From Gallionella sp. (lineage in GTDB: Bacteria; Pseudomonadota; Gammaproteobacteria; Burkholderiales; Gallionellaceae): DNA of 64,000 nucleotides. The position numbers and the translations under genes were made by a program. Position 1 is the first letter of the stretch, and each line of letters opens with the position of its first letter. The DNA lies in NCBI GenBank assembly GCA_028688275.1, contig JAQTYN010000002.1, positions 1 to 64,000 on the forward strand. The letters run 5' to 3'. This document shows positions 18,750-26,243 of this stretch, piece by piece. Under the pieces are notes generated by a model. The model was not told where the DNA came from. It saw only the letters and a list, made by a program, of their open reading frames with translations, and ran no database searches.

Positions 18750-19526
18750 ATGTACCGTACACTACTGGTAGTTGCTTTATCGAGCATATTCGGTCTGAGC
18801 TACGCCGCTGATAACACAGCCGACAGCTATGACTCAGGCGCATCGCAGCCCTATTCGGCTCCCGCCACCAAGAAATCAAAACGCAACAAAGTCAAACAAC
18901 CCACTCGCAGTAACAAAGTTAAAGTCGCCCCTCCTAAAGTGGTTGACGCACCTGATACGACAGATGCAGTAGATGCGACTGACTCTGCAGATGGCGCAGA
19001 TAGCACCGAAGTTGCTGCACCCAAATCCTCAAAATTCACACTTGCCAGTGAAGATATTGCCCCTAACAGCATGATTCCACAAAGCTTTGAATCAGACAGC
19101 TTTGGTTGCATGGGTGAAAATAGCTCACCTGAATTGCATTGGTCTGGCGCACCCGCTGATACACAAAGTTTTGCAGTGACCGTTTACGATCCCGATGCAC
19201 CTTCAGGCTCTGGATGGTGGCATTGGGTCGTTTATGACTTGCCTTCAGATACGGATCGTCTAGATCCAGGCGTAGGCACACTGAACAGCAGCAACTTGCC
19301 TGGCAACGGCATGCAAGCACTCAGCGACTTCGGTGTTCAAGCTTGGGGTGGCACTTGCCCTCCCCAAGGTGATAAACCTCACCGCTATATTTTTACGGTG
19401 CATGCGTTAAAAGTTGAACAATTGGACGTTCCCAGCAATGCCACTCCTGCGATGGTCGGATATATGATCCACGCCAACACCCTTGCCACCGCCTCCTTTA
19501 CGGCTCGATATGGTCGTCGCAAATAA
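18750..19526 (+). CDS. YbhB/YbcL family Raf-kinase-inhibitor-like (PEBP) protein, exported, with Asp/Ala/Thr-rich linker
   Basis: 'CMGENSSPELHWSGAPADTQSFAVTVYDPDAPSGSGWWHWVVYDLP' PEBP signature; signal peptide; low-complexity linker. Confidence 0.9.
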   Translation: MYRTLLVVALSSIFGLSYAADNTADSYDSGASQPYSAPATKKSKRNKVKQPTRSNKVKVAPPKVVDAPDTTDAVDATDSADGADSTEVAAPKSSKFTLASEDIAPNSMIPQSFESDSFGCMGENSSPELHWSGAPADTQSFAVTVYDPDAPSGSGWWHWVVYDLPSDTDRLDPGVGTLNSSNLPGNGMQALSDFGVQAWGGTCPPQGDKPHRYIFTVHALKVEQLDVPSNATPAMVGYMIHANTLATASFTARYGRRK

Positions 19527-19549
19527 TTTTTATTTTTCGTAGCAAGCTC

Positions 19550-19592
19550 TTAAATCTCCCGCACAGCACGCGTTGTTATGCGGGAGATTTAA
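19550..19592. terminator. Hairpin downstream of PEBP gene (terminator-like, no strong U-tract)
   Basis: Perfect 14-bp stem TTAAATCTCCCGCA / TGCGGGAGATTTAA. Confidence 0.45.
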
Positions 19593-19595
19593 CAT

Positions 19596-19749
19596 CTAGG
19601 CAAACGCTGATTAAATCCGCTCGCCCTGAGCCGTGAGCTTGTCGAACGACCAAAGGATGATAGGACTTAACACACTGATATTATTAAATCTTCCGTTCAT
19701 GGTTCGACAGGCTCACCACGAACGGAAGATTTAATCAGCGTCTCCCTAG
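19596..19749. repeat. 154-bp MITE-like element, copy A (CTAG-bounded)
   Basis: Ends CTAGGCAAACGCTGATTAAATC and inverted GATTTAATCAGCGTCTCCCTAG; internal GTTCGACAGGCTCACCACGAAC-type inverted repeats; same ends at 61065-61217. Confidence 0.85.
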
Positions 19750-19789
19750 CATTCCATTTCATACCTCGCCTTACGGCCTAGGAACCCCG

Positions 19790-20392
19790 ATGCAAAAACT
19801 GGTCATTGCCTCCAATAACGCAGGTAAGCTGCGTGAATTTCAAACCTTACTCGCGCCTTTAGGTATCGAAATCGTCACCCAAGCACAACTTGGCATTTCG
19901 GAAGCCGAAGAACCGCATTTAACCTTTGTTGAAAATGCGCTCGCCAAAGCGCGCCATGTCAGTTTAGCCTGCGGCTTGCCCGCACTGGCAGATGACTCAG
20001 GCATTTGCGTTCACGCGTTAAATGGCGCACCTGGTGTCTTTTCCGCGCGCTACACAGGACTTCCCTCTTCGGATGAACGCAACAACCTTGGCTTATTACA
20101 AGCCATGCAAGCCCACACAGATCGTCGCGCCTATTTTTACTGCTCCCTCGTGCTGATTCGCCATGCAGGCGACCCGACCCCACTCATCGCCGAAGGCGCA
20201 TGGCACGGCGAAATTGCGCATCAAGCATCAGGAGAGGGTGGCTTTGGCTATGATCCCCTGTTCTACCTACCTGAGCTCGGCAAAAGCAGTGCACAACTAG
20301 ACCATGACCAAAAACACGCCATCAGTCACCGAGGGCAAGCGATGCGCGTGTTGTTGGAAAAACTCGAGGCACGGCAAGCGCACGAAGCCTGA
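19790..20392 (+). CDS. rdgB: RdgB/HAM1 family non-canonical purine NTP pyrophosphatase
   Basis: 'LVIASNNAGKLREFQTLLAPLGIE', 'ALADDSGICVHALNGAPGVFSARY', 'GEGGFGYDPLFYLPELGKS'. Confidence 0.96.
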   Translation: MQKLVIASNNAGKLREFQTLLAPLGIEIVTQAQLGISEAEEPHLTFVENALAKARHVSLACGLPALADDSGICVHALNGAPGVFSARYTGLPSSDERNNLGLLQAMQAHTDRRAYFYCSLVLIRHAGDPTPLIAEGAWHGEIAHQASGEGGFGYDPLFYLPELGKSSAQLDHDQKHAISHRGQAMRVLLEKLEARQAHEA

Positions 20393-20472
20393 AACCACTA
20401 TATCATGCGCATAGCAAAACTCTTGTGCGTAAAATTGACGTACAATGTCGCGTCTTTTTTAGGAGCATCCTC

Positions 20473-20733
20473 ATGCAACTGACCAATGAATCTGCGCGTA
20501 TCAATCTGCGCACCAGTGTGGAAGCTAAAACCATGATTGAGCGTGCCGCTGCCTTGATGGGGACAACGGTATCGGCGTTTATGGTGCAAAACGCCTACCA
20601 AGCGGCGCAGCGAATTGTGTCGGAAAACGACACGTTGCTTTTGACGCAACGCGACTTTGCCGCGTTTACAGACGCGCTGAACAATCCTCCCCCACCCAAA
20701 GCGGCACTCATTGAACTGATGGCGCGCCGTTAA
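20473..20733 (+). CDS. DUF1778/TacA-type antitoxin
   Basis: 'ARINLRTSVEAKTMIERAAALMGTTVSAFMVQNAYQAAQRIV' RHH antitoxin; followed by GNAT toxin; start trimmed. Confidence 0.9.
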   Translation: MQLTNESARINLRTSVEAKTMIERAAALMGTTVSAFMVQNAYQAAQRIVSENDTLLLTQRDFAAFTDALNNPPPPKAALIELMARR

Positions 20734-20736
20734 GCG

Positions 20737-21228
20737 ATGGTCACGATTGCCTTATTGAATGCACAACACCAACGGGCAGGATTTGATTGCGGCGATACCG
20801 CGCTGAATGAATTTTTGCAAAAACACGCAGGGCAACAACAACGGCGCGATTTTGGCAAAACCTACCTCGCGCTGGATAACGATGGCTGCACGGTGTTGGG
20901 CTTTATCACCGTCAGCGCGGGGCAAATCGCCACTGCCGCCCTGCCCGCCGAACTAAAATTACCCCGTTATCCCGTCCCCATTTTGCGCATCGGCAGATTA
21001 GCCGTCGATGTCCGCGCCCAAGGCAAAGGCATTGCCCAAGATTTATTGGCATTTGCTTTGCGCCTCGCGCTGGATTTTTCCAAGCAAGTGGGACTGTATG
21101 CCGTGGTGGTAGATGCCAAACACCAACGCGCGCGGGATTTTTATGTGCGGCTGGGATTTATCCCCTGCGTCGATCAACCGCTGTGTTTGTATTTGCCGAT
21201 AGCGACATTGAGGCAGGCAGAGGTGTAG
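20737..21228 (+). CDS. TacT-type GNAT acetyltransferase toxin
   Basis: 'RAGFDCGDTALNEFLQKHAGQQQRRDFGKTYLAL ... ILRIGRLAVDVRAQGKGIAQDLLAFALRLAL'; 3 nt after antitoxin stop. Confidence 0.9.
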   Translation: MVTIALLNAQHQRAGFDCGDTALNEFLQKHAGQQQRRDFGKTYLALDNDGCTVLGFITVSAGQIATAALPAELKLPRYPVPILRIGRLAVDVRAQGKGIAQDLLAFALRLALDFSKQVGLYAVVVDAKHQRARDFYVRLGFIPCVDQPLCLYLPIATLRQAEV

Positions 21229-21312
21229 TTCTATTTTTATTTCAATACTGCAATCATGGCGTAGGATGCATTCTATGCATTTACCGTGTTATAACTTTTG
21301 GATAGTTTAAAG

Positions 21313-21909
21313 ATGCGTTACCAAGGAAAAATTATCAATTGGAAAGATGACCAAGGTTATGGCTTCGTCATCCAAAATGGCAGTATTGAAAAGTCATTTG
21401 TTCACATCAAGGCTTTCACACATAAAGCTCGCCGCCCCGTTGAAGGGGATCTCATCATTTACACCCTAACCAGAGATGAGCATGGACGACTTCAGGCAAG
21501 TGATGTTCAGTTTGTTGCTAATCAGCGCATTGCTGACAAAACAAATACTCCAACTCCAAGCATATTTCCAGTGATATTTCCCATTGCGTTCTGTGGATTT
21601 TTAATTGGGCTTTTCTTGAGTGGACAACTCCCCGTGCAGGTGTTGTACATTTACCTAGGCTTAAGTGTTTTAACATTTTTTTTGTATGCTATTGATAAGT
21701 CAGCCGCACAAAATAATGAGTGGCGAACCAAGGAAAGTACGCTGCATTTTTTTGCGATGATCGGTGGATGGCTAGGTGCCTTATTGGCACAAAAATTACT
21801 ACGACACAAATCCAAAAAAGCAGAATTCCAAACAGTATTTTGGGCGACGGTCGTTATCAATTGTTGTGCGCTAGGCTGGCTTGTCGCAAACGATTACAAA
21901 CTTATTTAA
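21313..21909 (+). CDS. Cold-shock domain / DUF1294 membrane protein
   Basis: 'RYQGKIINWKDDQGYGFVIQNGSIEKSFVHIKAF' CSD and C-terminal 'YAIDKSAAQNNEWRTKESTLHFFAMIGGWLGALLAQKLLRHKSKKAEFQTVFW' DUF1294. Confidence 0.9.
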   Translation: MRYQGKIINWKDDQGYGFVIQNGSIEKSFVHIKAFTHKARRPVEGDLIIYTLTRDEHGRLQASDVQFVANQRIADKTNTPTPSIFPVIFPIAFCGFLIGLFLSGQLPVQVLYIYLGLSVLTFFLYAIDKSAAQNNEWRTKESTLHFFAMIGGWLGALLAQKLLRHKSKKAEFQTVFWATVVINCCALGWLVANDYKLI

Positions 21910-21911
21910 CT

Positions 21912-23111
21912 ATGCGCCTCCCCGACCTCATCCGCCTCACCACCTCCAGCTTCACTGCTTACCCGATGCGCAGTTTTCTCACGGGCTTGGGGATTGCGAT
22001 TGGTATTACGGCGGTGATTTTGTTGACTTCCATCGGCGAGGGCTTGCATCAATTTATCTTGGCGGAATTTAGTCAATTTGGTACCAATCTGATTGCGATT
22101 CAACCTGGCAAAACCCAAACCCAAGGCGGCAATGTGGGGATGTTTGGGTCGGTGCGGCCGCTGTCGTTGGATGACGCGCAAGCCTTACGCCGCTTGCCTT
22201 ATATCGAACATGTCAATCCCAGCATCCAAGGTAATGCCGAGTTGCGCGCCAACGATAAGAGTCGCCGCACCACGGTGTTTGGCGCGGGACATGACTTGGT
22301 GAATGTGCTGAATGTCGGGGTGCAAAGTGGGCAATTTTTGCCCGACGACGACCCCAGTCAAGCGCGTGCTTTTGTGGTGTTGGGTTCTAAGGTCAGGCAA
22401 GAATTATTTCAAGGCATCAATCCTTTGGGCAGCTATTTGCGGGTCGGCGGGCAGCGTTATCGCGTCATCGGGGTGATGCAGCCCAAAGGTCAGATGCTGG
22501 GTTTTGATATGGATGACACGGTGTTTATCCCCGCTGCCCGCGCCTTGGAGTTATTTAATCGCCCTGGTTTGATGGAAATTCAAATCAGTTATCAACCCAA
22601 TGCCAAGCTGGATAATGTGGTTGCTGGCATCACCGCGTTGTTGAAAGAACGCCACGGACGCGAGGATTTCACCTTGATTCCTCAGGAAAAAGCCCTCGAA
22701 GTCTTGGGATCAGTGTTGAACATCATCACCTTCGCCGTGGGCGCGTTGGGCGGCATCTCGTTATTTGTCGGCGGGGTAGGGATTTTGACGATTATGACCA
22801 TGGCCGTCACCGAACGCACAGCGGAAATCGGCTTGCTGCGGGCATTGGGCGCGCAGGAAAACCAAGTGCTGCGATTGTTTTTGGGCGAGGCGATGTTGCT
22901 GTCGGCGTTGGGTGGATTAGCAGGATTGCTGCTGGGGGTGGGTATTGCTCAGGCACTGCATTGGCTGTTCCCCGCGCTACCCGTCCACACGCCGTGGGCT
23001 TTTGCCGTCGCCGCAGAATGTAGTGCCATCACCATCGGCTTATTGGCAGGGGTCATGCCCGCCCGCCGCGCTGCCAAGCTTGACCCTGTTGAGGCTTTGC
23101 GTACAGAATAG
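21912..23111 (+). CDS. MacB/FtsX-like ABC transporter permease
   Basis: 'PMRSFLTGLGIAIGITAVILLTSIGEG ... VGGVGILTIMTMAVTERTAEIGLLRALGAQ ... MPARRAAKLDPVEALRTE'; start at ATG 21912. Confidence 0.9.
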   Translation: MRLPDLIRLTTSSFTAYPMRSFLTGLGIAIGITAVILLTSIGEGLHQFILAEFSQFGTNLIAIQPGKTQTQGGNVGMFGSVRPLSLDDAQALRRLPYIEHVNPSIQGNAELRANDKSRRTTVFGAGHDLVNVLNVGVQSGQFLPDDDPSQARAFVVLGSKVRQELFQGINPLGSYLRVGGQRYRVIGVMQPKGQMLGFDMDDTVFIPAARALELFNRPGLMEIQISYQPNAKLDNVVAGITALLKERHGREDFTLIPQEKALEVLGSVLNIITFAVGALGGISLFVGGVGILTIMTMAVTERTAEIGLLRALGAQENQVLRLFLGEAMLLSALGGLAGLLLGVGIAQALHWLFPALPVHTPWAFAVAAECSAITIGLLAGVMPARRAAKLDPVEALRTE

Positions 23112-23141
23112 GTCGGATATTCCACCCATGGGTAAATCAAA

Positions 23142-25346
23142 ATGACTCAAACGGACTTACAAATTTCGGGGATGCGCTGCGCGTCTTGTTCCGCACGACT
23201 CGAAAAAGTGCTCAATCAATTGCCGCATGTACAAGCGGTGGTGAATATCGCCACGGAAAAAGCCAGTGTGACCTATGACGCACAACAAACTGATCTGCAA
23301 GCGGTGATTGCGACGATTGAACACGCGGGTTTTGGTGCAAATTTGATGCGGGATTTTGCTGCCGAACGTGCATCACGCGCTGCGGCGTTTCGCCATGAAC
23401 AATTGCAATTTGTGATTTCGGCCTTGCTCACCGCGCCGATGTTGCTGGAAATGATCGCGATGTTTTTCAAATTCCATTGGATGCTGCCCAGTTGGCTGCC
23501 CATGGTATTGGCAACGCCCGTACAATTTGGGATAGGCAGACGATTCTATGTCGGCGCGTGGCACAGCCTACGCAGTGGCGGGTCGAATATGGATGTGTTG
23601 GTCGCGTTAGGCACCAGCAGCGCGTACTTTTTTAGTTTGGTGGTGTGGCTATTCGATTTGAATCAGCCAATTTATTTTGAAGCCAGTGCCACGCTCATCA
23701 CCTTGGTGTTATTGGGGAAATTACTGGAAGGTCGCGCAAAAGGTAAAGCCGCTGATGCACTGGAAGCCCTGATTAACTTACAACCCAGCACGGCGCACGT
23801 GGAACGGGATGGGGTGATGGTGGAATTGCCCGTGGCAGACATGCGCACCAAAGACGTGTTTTTGGTACGCGCGGGGGAACGCGTACCTGTCGATGGCGTG
23901 ATTTTGGAAGGCAGTTCCAGCTTGGATGAAGCGATGTTGACGGGCGAAAGCCTGCCGCAAGTCAAACAAGCGGACGACAAAGTGTATGCCGCGACCATTA
24001 ACCAGCAAGGCTTGTTGAAATGCCGCGCCGTCGCCGTGGGATCACACACCCAATTGGCAGCAATCATACGGCTGGTGGAACAAGCACAAGGCTCGAAAGC
24101 CGCGATTCAAAAGTTAGCCGATCAAATTTCAGCGGTATTTGTGCCTGTGGTGGTGGGCATTGCGGTGCTGACTTTTGTGGCGTGGTACGCATTGGGCGGC
24201 AACTTTACCATCGCACTGATTAACGCCGTCGCCGTGTTGGTCATCGCGTGTCCGTGTGCCTTAGGTTTAGCCACGCCCACCGCTGTGGTAGTGGCAACGG
24301 GGCGCGCCGCGCAAGCGGGGATTTTGGTCAAAGATGCCGCAGCGTTAGAACGGGCGCACAAGTTGCGCGTGTTGGTGGTGGATAAAACAGGCACGCTCAC
24401 CGTGGGCAAACCCAGTGTGACGGACGTGTTGCCTGTTGGGGATTTCACTGCGGAAGCCTTGCTGCAAACCGCCGCGAGATTAGCACAAGGATCAACCCAT
24501 CCGCTTTCTAAAGCATTACATGAATATGCCATAGCGAATTTGGGTATGTCGCCGCAGCCACAGGGGAGTGTGGTTGGTTTAACGGAACTATCAGGACAAG
24601 GCTTACAAGCCGAGATCCACGGCACACACTATTTGCTCGGCTCCCCCAAATTTGCACAACAAGCGGGTGTGGTACTGGATGATGCGCGCCTATTAGCCCT
24701 GCAACAACAAGGCAAGAGCGTTATTGTCCTCGCCAGCAACCCTTCTCCCTTCACACTTTCCCCTTCCCAGACTAGCCTGCTAGGTTACTTCGCCTTTGCC
24801 GATCAACTTCGCGAAAGTAGTCGTAATGCCGTCACTCAACTCACCACGCAGGGCATACGCGTGGTGATGCTCAGCGGTGATAATCACGCCACAGCACTTG
24901 CCATTGCGCAGCAAGTGGGCATCACAGAATTTCGCGCCGAAGTATTGCCACAAGACAAAGCCGCATTGGTGACGGCTTATCAAACGGATGGGGTATTGGT
25001 CGGCATGGTGGGCGACGGCATTAATGATGCGCCCGCTCTCGCCGCCGCCGATGTCAGCTTCGCCATGCGCTCAGGCAGTGACATCGCCATGGCAACCGCT
25101 GACATTACCTTGATGCGCAACGATCTGAATAGCGTCGTCGATGCTTTGTCATTGTCCCATGCCACCTTGCGTAAGATTCGCCAAAATTTATTTTTTGCCT
25201 TTGGGTACAATGTATTGGGCATTCCACTCGCCGCGCTAGGGATGCTGAACCCCATGATTGCGGGTGCGGCGATGGCAATGAGTTCTGTGACGGTGGTGAG
25301 CAACGCCTTGTTATTGAAACGCTGGGGGCGAAAAAACCACCCATAG
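23142..25346 (+). CDS. copA: Copper-translocating P1B-type ATPase
   Basis: N-terminal HMA 'GMRCASCSARLEK', 'VIACPCALGLATPTAVVVATGRAA', 'DKTGTLT', 'GDGINDAPALAAADVS'. Confidence 0.93.
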   Translation: MTQTDLQISGMRCASCSARLEKVLNQLPHVQAVVNIATEKASVTYDAQQTDLQAVIATIEHAGFGANLMRDFAAERASRAAAFRHEQLQFVISALLTAPMLLEMIAMFFKFHWMLPSWLPMVLATPVQFGIGRRFYVGAWHSLRSGGSNMDVLVALGTSSAYFFSLVVWLFDLNQPIYFEASATLITLVLLGKLLEGRAKGKAADALEALINLQPSTAHVERDGVMVELPVADMRTKDVFLVRAGERVPVDGVILEGSSSLDEAMLTGESLPQVKQADDKVYAATINQQGLLKCRAVAVGSHTQLAAIIRLVEQAQGSKAAIQKLADQISAVFVPVVVGIAVLTFVAWYALGGNFTIALINAVAVLVIACPCALGLATPTAVVVATGRAAQAGILVKDAAALERAHKLRVLVVDKTGTLTVGKPSVTDVLPVGDFTAEALLQTAARLAQGSTHPLSKALHEYAIANLGMSPQPQGSVVGLTELSGQGLQAEIHGTHYLLGSPKFAQQAGVVLDDARLLALQQQGKSVIVLASNPSPFTLSPSQTSLLGYFAFADQLRESSRNAVTQLTTQGIRVVMLSGDNHATALAIAQQVGITEFRAEVLPQDKAALVTAYQTDGVLVGMVGDGINDAPALAAADVSFAMRSGSDIAMATADITLMRNDLNSVVDALSLSHATLRKIRQNLFFAFGYNVLGIPLAALGMLNPMIAGAAMAMSSVTVVSNALLLKRWGRKNHP

Positions 25347-25374
25347 TCAGCATGACACTACAGTTGACATAAGC

Positions 25375-26142
25375 ATGACTGACAATCAATTTATTACTTT
25401 CCAAATGAAGCTATCCGACACACTGATTATTCCCACCTGGCAAGTTCCTGCCAATGTTCACGCATTCCAAACGACTCGTGCAGGTGGATTAAGTCTTGCG
25501 CCCTATCACAGCCTGAACTTTGGCGACCATGTGGGCGACAACCCCTTAACGGTGGCGAAGAATCGGATGCGACTTAATCAGTTACTACCCAGTGAACCCG
25601 TCTGGCTAGAGCAAGTACATGGCACGGTGGTGGTGGATGCCAGCCAAGCCAGTTGTCGCCCGCGTGCAGATGCCAGTGTGGCACGGCGCGGTGGAGCGGT
25701 GTGTGTGGTGATGACGGCGGATTGTTTGCCGTTGTTGCTGTGTGATCGCCAAGGCACGGTAGTGGGTGCGGCGCACGCAGGTTGGCGAGGGCTAGCAGAT
25801 GGCGTGATTGAAGCGACCGTGGACGCGATGGGGATTGCGCCCCAAGATATACAAGTCTGGATGGGAGCGGCTATTGGTGCGACGGCTTTTGAAGTGGGCG
25901 AGGAAGTGCGCGCCGTATTTGTAGCACAACATCCGCTGGCGGCAAAGGCGTTTGTGCCGAGTGCGATCGCGGGAAAATATCTGGCTGACTTGTATGCTTT
26001 GGCGCGATTGCGTCTTAATACACTCGGTATTACGGCAATTTCAGGCGGCGATTTATGTACTTACCACGATTCAGCACGCTTTTTTTCCTATCGGCGTGAT
26101 GGTGTAACGGGGCGAATGGGCGCGTTTATTTGGTTGGACTAG
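25375..26142 (+). CDS. pgeF: Peptidoglycan editing factor PgeF (YfiH/multicopper polyphenol oxidase family)
   Basis: 'QTTRAGGLSLAPYHSLNFGDHVGDNP', 'LEQVHGTVVVDA', 'TADCLPLLLCD', 'AAHAGWRGLADGV', 'DLCTYHDSARFFSYRRDG'; start may be at 25405. Confidence 0.93.
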   Translation: MTDNQFITFQMKLSDTLIIPTWQVPANVHAFQTTRAGGLSLAPYHSLNFGDHVGDNPLTVAKNRMRLNQLLPSEPVWLEQVHGTVVVDASQASCRPRADASVARRGGAVCVVMTADCLPLLLCDRQGTVVGAAHAGWRGLADGVIEATVDAMGIAPQDIQVWMGAAIGATAFEVGEEVRAVFVAQHPLAAKAFVPSAIAGKYLADLYALARLRLNTLGITAISGGDLCTYHDSARFFSYRRDGVTGRMGAFIWLD

Positions 26143-26243
26143 GTTGTTTTCCCTCGCTGGCAGGGGGATAAAAGTGTGAATTCTCCCCCACACATTAAAT
26201 TATCCCTATAGAATCTCGCGCTAATTGCTTTTCAAAGAGAATA

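Noticed and set aside
24122-24625. 167-aa minus-strand ORF
   Set aside because: Antisense to copA, which has intact P-type ATPase motifs.
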